Positions 23,709 through 34,545 of a stretch of 64,000 bases of DNA are shown piece by piece (position 1 is the stretch's first letter; the number at the start of each line of letters is the position of its first letter). The DNA lies in assembly GCA_023897205.1 (NCBI GenBank), contig JAHWDD010000004.1, positions 2,170,001 through 2,234,000 on the forward strand, written 5' to 3'. The position numbers and the translations under genes were made by a program. The notes beneath the pieces were generated by a model that worked only from the letters and a program-made list of their open reading frames with translations, made no database searches and had not been told where the DNA came from. The DNA is from Exophiala sp. HKRS030. Lineage: Eukaryota; Ascomycota; Eurotiomycetes; Chaetothyriales; Herpotrichiellaceae.

Positions 23709-26162
23709 CTAAAAAGGCCATACCCATTTGCGGATGTACTCTGGATCGATACCCTCATGGAAAGCCTCATTTTTGCATTTGATCTGCTCATTGAGCAGCT
23801 TCTCCCGTGCACTTGAGCCCTTGTTGCCGAGGTTGGGCATCTTGTCCAGAGCTTCCATAGCCAGACTGAACCTGTCCGTCTTATTGCGGATGGCAAGCTC
23901 AAGTGGTGTGTCAATGTTTCCTTTCTCATTGTATCCGTGCACTTGAAGATTGTGTGATCCCTTACGGTTGAAAGTCAGGCGGTGAATGAGCCACGGGTAA
24001 GAGTGGAAGTTGAAGATGACAGGCTTGTTGTCTGTGAAGATGGCAGAGAACTCCGTGTCTGTGAGACCGTGGGGATGGTCGCCGTGAGGAATGAGCTTGA
24101 AGAGGTCGACCACATTGACAAATCTGATCTTGAGTTCAGGGATGTACTCGCGGAGAAGAGCTGTGGCGGCGAGCGACTCGTGGGTGGGAACATCACCACA
24201 GGATGCCATGACAAGATCAGGTTCTTGTCCTTGATCATTTGATGCCCAGTCCCAGATACCAGCACCCTTGGTGCAGTGTTCGATGGCGGCTTCCATGTCA
24301 AGGTATTGCAGATGATCCTGTTTGTCGGCGACAATTACATTGACATAGTTGCTGCTTCGCAAGCAATGGTCCATGCATGACAATAGGCAGTTTCCATCTG
24401 GAGGGAGGTAAATACGCACCACTTCAGGTGATTTGTTGGCAACAACATCGAGGAAGCCTGGATCTTGGTGAGTGAAACCATTGTGGTCTTGACGCCAAAC
24501 AGTCGCGGTCAGGAGGATGTTCAAGGATGCCACCTTGGCTCGCCATTCGACTTCGAGACACTTCTCGATCCATTTGCAATGTTGATTCACCATCGAATCA
24601 ATGATGTGAATGAAGGGTTCGTAGCTGTTGAGCAAGCCGTGTCGGCCGGAGAGAACATAGCCTTCGAGCCAGCCTTCGCAAGTGTGTTCACTCAACATCT
24701 CCATCACACGACCTTCAGTGGCGAGGTTGCCACCATCAGCGTCCTCCTCAAAGTATTCACCCATCCACACCTTCTTGCCTGCTGCATAAACCCCTCCAAG
24801 CTTGTTGGATTCAGTCTCATCCGGTCCAAAGAGACGGAAATTGGTCTGATTCTTTGCAATGACATCCCGGAGGAATACAGCCATGTTCGACATGCTGGGG
24901 GCGTTGGTATTGCCACCGTGCTTGACCTCGACCTTGTAGTCGCGGAAGTCTGGCAACTTCAAGGGCTTCTTAATCAGGCCGCCGTTGGCGACGGGGTTGG
25001 CGCTCATGCGGGCGTTGCCCTCAGGAGCAAGCTTCTTGAGTCCCGGAATCAGTTTGCCATCTTCGGTGAAGTACTTCTCCGGGGTATAGCTCTTCATCCA
25101 ATCCTCGAGAAGTTTCAAATGTTGTTTGCTCGAGGCAACATCTGGGATGGGGATTTGATGGGCTCTCCAGAAACCTTCGAGGTAGTGGCCATCCACAGTC
25201 CGAGGACCAGTCCAGCCCTTGGGACTTCGGAGGACAATCATGGGCCAGAAAGGACGGAATGCCTTTCCAGATTCACGAGCCTTCTTCTGATAGCCCCGGA
25301 TTTCCAGGACACACTTCTCCAAGGTGGCAGCCATTGCCTGGTGCATGGTATCGGGGTCACTTCCTTCGACAAAGTATGGAGTCCAGCCGTAGCCATAGAA
25401 TAGTGACTCAAGTTCTTTGTGGGAAACACGAGCAAGGACTGTGGGGTTATTGATCTTGTAGCCGTTCAAGTGCAGAACAGGTAGGACTGCACCATCAGTG
25501 ATTGGATTCAGGAATTTGGTGCTGTGCCAGCTTGTGGCAAGAGGACCAGTCTCTGATTCACCGTCACCGACCATGGTCAAAGCAATCAGATCTGGGTGAT
25601 CGAAGACGGCACCAAAGGCGTGACTGATTGAGTAGCCAAGCTCACCACCCTCATGAAGACTGCCGGGGGTTTCAGGAGTGGCGTGGCTGCCGATTCCGCC
25701 TGGGAATGAGAATTGCTTGAAGAATTTTCTCAATCCTTCGACATCCTCGGACTTGTCGGGGTAGACTTCGCTGTAGACACCCTCCAGGTAGGACTGGGAG
25801 ATGACGGCGGGAGCACCGTGTCCAGGGCCGGAGATGAAGAGAGCATCGAGACCGTATTTTTTGATCAGTCGATTCATGTGCACATAGACGAAGATCTGGC
25901 CGGCGTCGGAACCCCAATGTCCCAGCAATCGGGCCTTGAGGTCTTCTACTTTGAGAGGTTCTCTGAGGAGAGGGTTGTGTCGAAGGTAAAGCATGCCGAG
26001 GCATAGGTAAAGACTCGCACGCATGTAGTCATCCGTGAGTCTAAGTTCCTCATCACTGAGAGGTTTGTCCTTGACGGTGGAACGGGCTTTGCCGTAGGCT
26101 GAGATGCTCTCGATAGAGACATCTGTATCAGCTACGGGAGCCATGGTGGTGACAATGGTCAA
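23709..26162 (-). CDS. xfp: xylulose-5-phosphate/fructose-6-phosphate phosphoketolase
   Basis: ThDP enzyme that splits xylulose-5-P (or fructose-6-P) with phosphate to acetyl-phosphate plus glyceraldehyde-3-P (or erythrose-4-P), a carbon-saving branch from the pentose phosphate pathway. A single 817-residue exon, the usual length. Landmarks: GHWGSDAGQIFVYVHMNRLI (residues 81-100), SGPGHGAPA (111-119), the ThDP/metal segment GDGESETGPLATSWHSTKFL (199-218) and LHLNGYKINNPT, then the C-terminal HQDPGF and HPHGLTD blocks. No targeting signal, so cytosolic. The start at 26162 is followed by a second in-frame ATG six codons on; either could be used. A TATATA lies 119 bp upstream. It faces a 2.8-kb gene-free stretch. 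Fungal phosphoketolases are often thought to be of bacterial origin, but base use here looks native. Confidence 0.96.
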   Translation of the reverse strand: MTIVTTMAPVADTDVSIESISAYGKARSTVKDKPLSDEELRLTDDYMRASLYLCLGMLYLRHNPLLREPLKVEDLKARLLGHWGSDAGQIFVYVHMNRLIKKYGLDALFISGPGHGAPAVISQSYLEGVYSEVYPDKSEDVEGLRKFFKQFSFPGGIGSHATPETPGSLHEGGELGYSISHAFGAVFDHPDLIALTMVGDGESETGPLATSWHSTKFLNPITDGAVLPVLHLNGYKINNPTVLARVSHKELESLFYGYGWTPYFVEGSDPDTMHQAMAATLEKCVLEIRGYQKKARESGKAFRPFWPMIVLRSPKGWTGPRTVDGHYLEGFWRAHQIPIPDVASSKQHLKLLEDWMKSYTPEKYFTEDGKLIPGLKKLAPEGNARMSANPVANGGLIKKPLKLPDFRDYKVEVKHGGNTNAPSMSNMAVFLRDVIAKNQTNFRLFGPDETESNKLGGVYAAGKKVWMGEYFEEDADGGNLATEGRVMEMLSEHTCEGWLEGYVLSGRHGLLNSYEPFIHIIDSMVNQHCKWIEKCLEVEWRAKVASLNILLTATVWRQDHNGFTHQDPGFLDVVANKSPEVVRIYLPPDGNCLLSCMDHCLRSSNYVNVIVADKQDHLQYLDMEAAIEHCTKGAGIWDWASNDQGQEPDLVMASCGDVPTHESLAATALLREYIPELKIRFVNVVDLFKLIPHGDHPHGLTDTEFSAIFTDNKPVIFNFHSYPWLIHRLTFNRKGSHNLQVHGYNEKGNIDTPLELAIRNKTDRFSLAMEALDKMPNLGNKGSSAREKLLNEQIKCKNEAFHEGIDPEYIRKWVWPF

Positions 26163-26280
26163 GTAGGGATCAAAGATGGGTCAGTGGGGGTTGATGAAGA
26201 GATTGTCTGGAAGAAGTTCTATGATGAGACAAGAGTGAGAAATGGATGAAGTCTAAAGGTGAAAGAGGACACAGCCAGGT

Positions 26281-26286
26281 TATATA
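26281..26286 (-). promoter_or_regulatory. possible TATA box for phosphoketolase
   Basis: TATATA 119 bp upstream of the phosphoketolase ATG, in a suitable position for a strong fungal promoter. Position and match only; untested. Confidence 0.35.
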
Positions 26287-28084
26287 CCAGATACGAGAAA
26301 AACAATTGATTGAGGACACTACAAGAATGTTGGCGGCAAGGCCCGTCACCCATTCATTGATCCTTCGCTCACATTGACCTTCATGAACGTCACCGAGAGC
26401 AGGATATGCATCGTGATCTTTCCGTCCCGTGCTTCCAATTGTGTAGGGACAGCGGAGATCTAGCTTAGCTTAGCATTTGCACAGATACGAGTTACTACAG
26501 AACCCTGCACGTGGCTGTACTGCATGAGGCTATGGGTGACCCGAATGCTACACCAAGACCTGCTGCATCGTCAGGATTACTGAGCTGATCTTCTTCTCCA
26601 TCGCCGACTCTGGCCAGTCGCGGCGTCCTTGGTTGCCCAGGGTCCATCCCAGGGAGCTTTCCGGTGTCAATAGCAATGCAGCACAAACAAGACACAACTT
26701 AGAGTGTCGGATCAGCCATCAGGAGATGTCGATGACTGGAGAACATGTGGTAATAACTAATTGATAGTCGATGGTGTCGCCCAGGCGAAGTGGTGTGATA
26801 TGACCACGTAACAAGCTACATGAGGCATAGCGGCGAAGTTTGGAGCTGCCGACGTTTCCGTCTTTCTCTCTCACTCTGTCTGTCTCGCTCTCTCTACTCC
26901 AGGTATATGACAGTAATCACTCGTATCATCAATACCACGTCTTAAGACGCCTGCATTAGCATTCCTGGCGATCCTCATCCATCATGGCAGTCCAGAACGA
27001 CCGATGGCTGCCACTTGAATCGACCACTATCGTACCACTTGTGCATCGGTTAATCTCTGATTTTCGCTAATGAGCCCCAGGAAATAACATCCGAGCTTCT
27101 TCGGCGGATCCAATAATGACGCATCATGAGAATGCACGCCCGATCACGGCCATGAACAAGCAGAGTCACTCTCCTTTGCACGAGCTTTGCCAGAGGTGAG
27201 GTCTTGAGAGGTTGCAACACTCGAAAGAAGATTTTTCAACGTTACCTCACCATAGTTCAAAATTGCTCTGAGCCTGCAAGATGATTGTGACAAGCAGCGG
27301 CATCGAGACTGAATCCTCAATGGTAGGATATAGCCTGCATGTCCGAAGGGGGGCGGTCTGGTACCTGCAGGCATCAGAGTGTAAACTCGTGAGCCTAGAA
27401 ACAAAGAGCTGCTGGGGTTTCTTCAGGTGAAAGACATACCCCAGAATTTGACATCTTGGGGGTGGTGGCCTCCCTTATATATGCACGCCTTCAGCCAAGC
27501 CATGGTCGATGGCCCGTTCAATCCTGGTCAGTTCCAGCATCGAGGTCTATGAACAGTCTTCTGCTCGGCACGTAGACGGGGACATCAATGGTGATCCGCT
27601 CAGGTGGCACGTTCAATCACGAGTCAGGCCATAGGTACGGCCGTTCCTGACGTCTTGCCTCAAACAGACGAGTGCTGCAGTTCCCCTGCCGCCGTAGTCT
27701 ACTGTCGAAAGCGGCATAGGCAATCCCCTCTCAAGGAATACAGTCCTGAAACCGGTATCATGTAATGACAGAACATGCAGAGTCGTGAGTACAATACTTT
27801 GCGACCACCTTCTTGTATGCAGGGCATCAACTAACCCTGATTCGTGAGCTTGCATATGACACTGTTTTGAGATAGCTCGATCTGCTCACTAAGCACATAG
27901 CCGAGATAATCTCCCCAGCTTTGTCTCGATGATACCTGTCTGGAGAGCCTGGATCAGTCCACAGTGGTATACATGACCGGCCAGCTACTGCCAATCCCTG
28001 GACATGTTCCCCAGGATTTTGGTTGCTGGATCCCGACAGGGGATGACTGCTTCTCTCTACTTACACATCTTTGGACTTTGTGAC

Positions 28085-28104
28085 TCCATCCAACGTTGGA
28101 TGGA
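28085..28104. repeat. 20-bp perfect palindrome
   Basis: TCCATCCAACGTTGGATGGA is its own reverse complement. It lies about 870 bp upstream of the oxygenase-like gene. Such a site could bind a dimeric regulator; no function is shown. Confidence 0.75.
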
Positions 28105-28859
28105 CTTTTCTTTTCTGCTGGGTTTATGACTATTTTTACGAGAAGCATGGAAAGTGGCTTGCCTCATATCGTGAAGACGGCTGTGACCCATCGTCAAGCA
28201 CAAAAGCATCATGCGACAACACCTTGTGCAGTTTCGCCCTTTGCTCATCTTCATAGGCGGTTCATTGTCTCTCTCTCCGCTTGGTGGGTTTCTCACCAAC
28301 AGTCATGGAGGTATCGCCTTTGACGCATGAGCTCTTACCTCGTCATCCAGCTTGTCTTGTATAAGCAGAGAGGCTCGATTTCTTGTCCGGCATCTTTCGC
28401 TGAAGATATTGGCAGGATTTTATGTTCCCACAAGGTCAACAGAAGGTCCGCATTCGCTTGTTATCGCTCATAAATTGTCATCTGGCTTTTGCTTTTATTC
28501 ACTCCATCCGTCGATCCAGGGTCCCCCATCTTCGGATCGAACCCTTGAAGCTGATGTGCAATTCAGGTTGATTCTCGGACAACTTCAACCACTGTTGTGT
28601 CGAATTATTGTTATTGTGTTCAGGATTAACCACCATTCCCCCAAGACGTAGAGAGACTTGGCCGTTGGACAAGATAAAACATCTCTCTTGCCGCAAATGG
28701 AAATGCAGTACATTTGCGGGGTCAACACGGACTTGACCACAGCACGACATGATAAGCAGACAACAACAGGCCTGATATCAACAGGCCTTGAATCACTGGC
28801 ATTTCTCTCTTTCCTTTATCAGAATGCCTATCGCGCATATCACTGCCTGATCAAAAGCC

Positions 28860-28865
28860 TATAAG
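28860..28865 (+). promoter_or_regulatory. possible TATA box for oxygenase-like gene
   Basis: TATAAG 111 bp upstream of the ATG at 28976, a distance close to that of the phosphoketolase TATA on the opposite strand. Weak evidence. Confidence 0.35.
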
Positions 28866-28975
28866 ACCCTTATACGTCCGACTCTGTGTCAAGGTAAACT
28901 CTTCCCTCTGACACCTGTATATCGCGCCGCATCCCATCCCAAAACACCATACACATTGATACACCATCCTTCATC

Positions 28976-30121
28976 ATGTCTACCACCACCGCCACTGAAA
29001 CAACCACACAAACCATCCCCTCGTCGTCCGAGGCCCAATACTATGGCAAACTCCGCTACATTCCACAAGGGCAAACTCCCACCCCGAGTCCTCACAACTT
29101 CCACCTCCCCGCCATGGCCGAGTTCGGTGACGTCCGTCTCCAACCCTTAATCGACATGCGACCGGTCCCGACCATCGCCGAGCTCTCCAAGGCTCAAGAG
29201 CCCACCGCCCAACTCTCGACACACGGGTTCGCCGCTGTCCACCACCCGGTCTCGATGAACTCGGCCCCCTATACGCTCCGGTCCTGGAAAGACCCGTCGA
29301 CACTCAAGGCCAGCTACGTGCCCGAGACCGAGGAGATGGTGAAGCGAATCACGGGCGCGACCACCGTACTCACCGAGGCCCTCCTCCTCCGCTCCGCCGT
29401 ATGGTCCGAACAAGACGCGCTCGCCACTCACGCGGGCCACAGCGAAAGCAGTGACGACTCACCTTCGACGTCCGCCGCCGCGCCGCCGGAACCCAAACTT
29501 GAGGAAGAGACCGCGCTCGAACTGGGCTTCCCTCAGTTCATCGGCTTCAGCGCCAAACACGGCGGGGCCTCCCCGGCCCCCAAAGTCCACCTCGACTACG
29601 CCCCCAACGGCGCCCGCATGCACATCCGGAAATACCACCCGACCATGACGGCGGCTTCGTCCCGCATCATCGCCGCCGAGGACCAGCTCACCGCCGAGGG
29701 TAAACCCCTCCGCGAGACCTACGCCGGGTCCGGCCTGGGGCCCCGCTGGGCGCTGTACTCGATCTGGCGGCCGCTGAAGCGAGTGCACCGCGACCCCCTG
29801 GCGCTCGGCGACGCGCGCACCTTCCTCGAGCAGGACTACGTGCCCGTCGTCGTCAAGACGCCCAACCTCGGCGTGCCGGGCGACCTGTCCACGCACCCGA
29901 CCGAGTCGTACCTCGCGCACTGGTCCGCCGGGCAGAAGTGGTACTTTGTCTCGAAACAGGAACCCGAGGAGGTCCTGGTGATTGGCCTGTTCGACTCGGA
30001 CCGCGACAGGGAGACCGTCGCCGCCGGCGGCACCCTACACAGCAGCGTCGACCTACCTGGGACCGAGGACGAAGAGGCCCGAGAGAGTTTGGAGTTGAGA
30101 TGTTTGGCCATTTGGGACTAG
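28976..30121 (+). CDS. AsaB/CmcJ/GA4-desaturase-type oxygenase-like protein
   Basis: Resembles the fungal family that includes AsaB, CmcJ-like proteins and gibberellin GA4 desaturase, probably Fe(II)/2-oxoglutarate dioxygenases acting on small molecules. A single 381-residue exon. The core has H205-x-D207 (KVHLDYAPNGAR), the block SIWRPLKRVHRDPLALGDARTF (about residues 262-283), WYF followed by EEVLVIGLFDSD, a third candidate ligand H355 (TLHSSVDLP) and a closing ESLELRCLAIWD. Thus the H-x-D...H triad appears intact. A low-complexity acidic/Ser insert (residues about 150-178) interrupts the usual fold. Codons are strongly G/C-ending compared with neighbours. No biosynthetic cluster surrounds it. 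Substrate unknown; family assignment rests on motif order. Confidence 0.75.
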   Translation: MSTTTATETTTQTIPSSSEAQYYGKLRYIPQGQTPTPSPHNFHLPAMAEFGDVRLQPLIDMRPVPTIAELSKAQEPTAQLSTHGFAAVHHPVSMNSAPYTLRSWKDPSTLKASYVPETEEMVKRITGATTVLTEALLLRSAVWSEQDALATHAGHSESSDDSPSTSAAAPPEPKLEEETALELGFPQFIGFSAKHGGASPAPKVHLDYAPNGARMHIRKYHPTMTAASSRIIAAEDQLTAEGKPLRETYAGSGLGPRWALYSIWRPLKRVHRDPLALGDARTFLEQDYVPVVVKTPNLGVPGDLSTHPTESYLAHWSAGQKWYFVSKQEPEEVLVIGLFDSDRDRETVAAGGTLHSSVDLPGTEDEEARESLELRCLAIWD

Positions 30122-30873
30122 AATACCCAGGCACATACGCTTGTCAGTCACCTACGGAGTACAGTTACCGCCAGGTCATAGAACGCAAGTTAGACGCAAT
30201 CAAAGGGGCTCTCGGAGCTTGGCATCAAAGCCAACATTGTAAGGGGGCCACGGGGATGAGCATTGGCACCTGATACGACCGTGTTGTGGCTCAGCCCCTT
30301 TCTCCTTGAGAGTGGCGTGTTTGTAATGATGAAAGGGGTCGTTGACCACCCTAACTCGAGGGTCCCTCGTATTCCACGTGTTTGTGTGCCGTGATTTGAT
30401 TCTAAGCCCTTTTGTAGAAGGCTCCCGCCAAGGGGGCCAGAATGAGTACAGGGGCCGAATGATAAAATATCCTCCGCTTCTACTCCGTGGTGAGTAGTGG
30501 ATCGAGGTTACGATGAAAAGATGGAATCGGCCTTGTCGTTAGGGAATTCTTGTTTTTTAATACTCCATACGCACGTGCTGTATATATGTGATTATTTTTG
30601 GGACTGGCTCCCTTCGCCGCTTTGGGTTTAGCTAGGTACGCCATTTTTTTTCTTTTATTTCCCTTGCCCCGATATCCTCGACTCACATACTCCATACTTC
30701 CCGTACGCATGCAAGAAACAAAGGTCTAGACTGGCTAAGCCAAGAATCAGCCACCTAGCTACGTACGGAGTAGGTAATAGATCGGTTGGAACAAGTGTGT
30801 GGTCTTGTAAAAGTTGAAGTCATCATTTTAAATCATTCATACTGTTCCAGTATTGTATGGAGATCATGAATCG

Positions 30874-30910
<37 letters not shown>

Positions 30911-31163
30911 CCATGGGGCAATGTATCTATTCTATGCAAAAACTGCAAAGGTAAATGAAGTATGTAAGCCAAATAAACCACAAACACCTCCACGAGATGA
31001 TTTTTGTTTCCCCCCAAAAAAGAGGCTCAAAGGTGCCAAAAAGCACAATCCAATCAATCCCACCAGCGCCGATGCTCAAAAAGGTGGTGGAACAACAACA
31101 ACCCAAAAATAAAAGGGCAAAAAAAACTCAATGCCACGGCTAGTGCAAAGTGGATTCACTGCA
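30122..31163. other. convergent intergenic stretch
   Basis: About 1 kb between convergent genes. It contains two TACGGAGTA copies (30153-30161, 30764-30772), a related TACTCCGTG at 30482, TACTCCATA words near 30560 and 30688, and a compound microsatellite at 30874-30910. A-rich sequence covers 31010-31130. No gene seen. Confidence 0.5.
30874..30910. repeat. compound (TC)n(TG)n microsatellite
   Basis: About twelve TC units run straight into about six TG units. Directly visible; likely length-polymorphic. Confidence 0.9.
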
Positions 31164-33085
31164 CTACTGCCGTATCGAAACCCCAATACTACTCAGGTAC
31201 TGACACCGAGCGCGGACCGAGGTGCTCACTTCCTCCATGCCGGTGGTTTGCTGGGAATCAAAGAGCATCCTCTGCCAGTCCAACGCGTCGACGTCGACCA
31301 TTTTGTTGGTGGACTTTGACTTGGAGGAGTCTGTCGTCGACGAGCCGCCTGCGTCGCTGTTGGCAAACTCCTGCCACGTCGGTGACCCGGTGACACGGTG
31401 TACGTTCGGATCGAGCGCTCTGATGAAGCTGGTCCAGTATCCCTGGATGAGCGGGACGATCCAGTGATTCGATGCCCCTTCCTTGTAACTTGGGGGCGCC
31501 GAACCTCGTACGTTTGTCGGACCCCAAATCGCCCCGATCTCGACCGTGTGAGGGACGCCCAGGCCGCTCTTGACCTGCGCCGGGTCCTGGACGTTGTACC
31601 TGTAGTTCCAGGTTCCCTTGTTCCCGTACCGCACAAAGGCGCTGGCAATAAAAAGATTGGGACACATGTACCGCATGTCGCCGTAGCTGTTGGAGACTTG
31701 GCGCCACCAGGATCCCGACTTGGGAAACGTGGGACCATTGTTGGGAAAGAGGGCGTTGATCCGAGACAGCTGCTGGGTCGTCAGGAAGGGGAACTGGTTG
31801 CGTAGAAAAGTGTCTGATTGTTTCTGGCTCTTTGTCAGCCGTGGTGTGAAGACCGTGCCGCCGTTCGTGTCGTCTCCGAAAATGACGGGCACATGGACGA
31901 ATGCACCGTTATCAAAGGCCGCGTAGGTGTAGTTCGAGACCAATGCGTTGTCAAGGACTGGGTTCCACATGAACAATGGTGATTGCTGGTTGCCCGGATA
32001 TGGTATGTTGTGATTCTGCAACTGCAACTCCGTGCTGGATTTGGAACGTAGACAGGTCATTGTGTCCTTTCCAGAATCGACACCCGTCGGGCAATTTAGT
32101 CGTTTGGCGAACGAGTCGACCTGGTACTGGCTCTCGTCGACGGTCAGGATGGGACCAAAACTGACTGATTCCACCGCAGCGCCGACGAACAGTTTATCGT
32201 CTCGGCCTCCGTACGCGGTGAGGAGTAAGGCGATTGATGCGGCACCAGCAGAATCTCCGCCCAGGACGACGTGGCCCGCATCTCCTCCAAACTTGTCAAT
32301 GTAGTTGTGAACCCATTCCAAGGCCTTCCTCTGATCTTTCAGTCCGTTGTTGAGACTGTCGACCTCACGACCTGCGAGGAAGCCATATGGACCGACGCGA
32401 TAGTTGAAAGTAACCACGATGATGTTGTTGCCAGAGGCCGAGATCAGTCCACTGCCATCATACTTAGCGTTGGCATTGTAGTTGAAGCCACCACCCTGGA
32501 TGAAAAAGTACACCGGCAACTTTGATTCAGGAGTCGCGTCTGTCGGCGCGTAGACGTCAATAAATAGACAGTCTTCAGAGGTTCCTCCAACACGCGGGTT
32601 CTGGCCGGTTCCCAGACAAACATTTCCATGCTACACCGCAGTCAGTGATTTCTGTTCACGAAAAGATGACGAGGAATGAAACCTACCTTGTCAGCTTGTT
32701 GTACACCTCCAACAACAGGAGGGTCTTGAGGAGCCGCGAATCTCAGATCGCCAATCGGAGCTGCAGCATATCGCATCCCAAGCCATTTTGTGATGCCGTT
32801 TGAATTTGTTCCCTTATAGGTAGCATAGTCGAGTGCTACTGTGCTCGTGGCGGCTGTGACTGCCTTGAGGTAGTATATACCATACAAGAGAGTAAACAAA
32901 ACAAGCATGATGAGCAGCAGCCGAGTGACGAGATTATGGGGGAAAACCGCACATCTATTATTTGTTATTGTAACTCCTGGTTCCTCCGTCTTTGGCGTCT
33001 CTCCATCTTGAGGATGGAATGTGGAATAAGTCGGTTGGTATAAGAGCGTTTGATGCTCATCGTCGAGTACTGACGGTCGCCGCAT
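31164..33085 (-). CDS. membrane-anchored type-B carboxylesterase
   Basis: Alpha/beta-hydrolase of the carboxylesterase/cholinesterase family; substrate unknown. Two exons (33085-32687, 32630-31164, 55-bp intron) give 621 residues. Instead of a cleavable signal peptide it has about 50 polar residues, then one hydrophobic helix (LVTRLLLIMLVLFTLLYGIYYL), so a type II membrane protein with the catalytic domain outside or in the secretory lumen. The fold has EDCLFIDVYAP, the oxyanion GGGF and nucleophile elbow GGDSAGA. The candidate histidine lies in GVPHTVE. At the position of the usual acidic residue (T-x-E-G-T) it reads DDTNGGTVF, with Gly where Glu is normal. Esterase activity is therefore uncertain, or another acid serves. 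Confidence 0.88.
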
Positions 33086-33567
33086 TTGGAACTCTAAGGA
33101 AGTAACCGGTCTCTGGTTATTTGCTACCTCTTACAAATGCAGAAACAAGCACACGGTCCGGTCTATGCGTCACCAGCACATGTGAGGCGCAGTGGTCGAG
33201 ATGAGGTGGCCCTCACTCTTTCGGATAGTTTTAACCAATAGGGCAAACTGCGGGCCCAGGCCCTATAGTCGGGCTGTCAAGGGGGTTGCTAGGTGAAGAG
33301 CTTCATCCTCAGGATGGTCTGATGATTGGCGGCCTCGAGGTGTTTTGCTGCTGGTGCGGGGAGGTTTTTGGTCAAACTCGATCCATGCCGCATGCAGCCA
33401 TCAAATTTCACTATTCATACAAGGTTCTCCATCAAAGCACCAATCGCCAGTTTTTCAGGATTCCAGGCTCTAGCATTCGCGGTTTCTGCATCCCGGTGCT
33501 GACGTTGCCCATCCCATTGCACTAACACTCAATGGTAAGGGGGAACCACATGGTGATACAATAGTCA
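33086..33567. other. intergenic stretch, esterase promoter
   Basis: 482 bp between two minus-strand genes, holding the esterase promoter and the 3' UTR of the ELYS-like gene. Nothing recognised. Confidence 0.4.
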
Positions 33568-34545
33568 TCAATGCGGAACAGTACCCGATATGCCTGTCTT
33601 CACGTAATCCCAATTAACTCCGTCAATATCTTCTCCCCCAAGTCTGTTCAATGAGCTGATATCAGACGTAGACCTTCCCAGTGCGATTCTTCGCGCGATG
33701 ACCGAATCCTTGGCCCCTGGAAGTTTGGACCCAGCACCATTCAGCAGGCACTCCTCGAACCAGCCATCCTCCTCACTAGTCAACGGTAGTCCAACAACTA
33801 TAGCCGCTCGCTGGGCATGGTCGGGACTTGGATCTTCTTGATGCATTGTGACGATCAGCTCTTCAAACAGCTTCTTATGTTGCAAATGGTCCTGTCTCTT
33901 TGCGAAATAGTACGCCTCCACCATGTTATTGCGAAGCAAGAGTGAGAAGTAGGCTCCAAGAGTCTTGGGGTCCTTTAATGGTGGAGAAACTGCTATATAG
34001 TAGGCTGAGGCGAGGGCGCGATCGCATTTTGGGTGTTGCAACAAGGTGAAGAGGATGTCGTCGGCAAAGGTAGGTGTCAAGGATGGATCGGTCAGGTGTT
34101 CCAAAGCCCGGGCAAACTGTCCATGATCGAGTTCCCAAAGACCAGCGACAAGTAGCTGGTATTTCTGAGGAAGATATGTTCTTCGAGCAAAGTTCGAGTC
34201 TGCGTTGGATAGGTGCCGACAGTCTCGCAAGAGGTAGAAGAGGAGGGCGAGCTTCTGCTCGTCGGGTGCCGATGATTGTACGATTTTGGACCAGATATTG
34301 CGTAGATCTTGGTTTGTCCGAGGTGGGTAGTTGTTTCTAGACGCTTCAAAACTTCAGCTTCTATACCGCTGGCAGCCCGTGTCATACTCACGTCGCGTCA
34401 AACCGATCGACCTCCATATGCGGTCGAAGAACAACTCGCCCGCTTCCCTGCGGTGTTTGTTTATGCCTTCCACGGTCTTGTTGTCGAAGGAATAATCGGG
34501 CTTGGCCTGAAATACCACGTCGAAGTCATGCCAGTTAAACATCAT
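33568..34545 (-). CDS. ELYS-like nuclear pore assembly protein
   Basis: Matches the ELYS-like domain of nuclear pore complex assembly proteins (fission yeast Ely5), which joins the Nup107-160 scaffold. Two exons (34545-34392, 34343-33568) over a 48-bp GTGAGT intron give 309 residues, about the size of the small fungal ELYS-like proteins. Exon 1 starts MMFNWHDFDVVFQ and has a conserved DRIW helix; exon 2 begins with YPPRTNQDLRNIWSKIV and continues with LALLFYLLRDCRHL and the alpha-helical run QKYQLLVAGLWELDHGQFARALEHL. Frame continuity fixed the acceptor at 34344; nearer AG sites break the frame or leave a stop. A TACGGAGTA copy lies about 55 bp upstream. Head-to-head with the PRISE reductase gene. 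Confidence 0.8.

Larger units (their letters stand above)
26163..28975. other. 2.8-kb gene-free stretch
   Basis: Long spacer between the divergent phosphoketolase and oxygenase-like genes. No ORF here has a recognisable protein or a plausible multi-exon structure. Visible items are a CT-rich run (about 26862-26901), a TATATA-like word at about 27477, a 20-bp perfect palindrome (28085-28104), a direct repeat CAACAGGCCT (about 28764 and 28778), and TATA-like words near both genes. It may hold long promoters, noncoding RNA or a decayed gene. Confidence 0.5.

Noticed and set aside
24465..25403. Plus-strand ORF of 312 codons
   Set aside because: Lies wholly opposite the phosphoketolase gene and has no recognisable domain.
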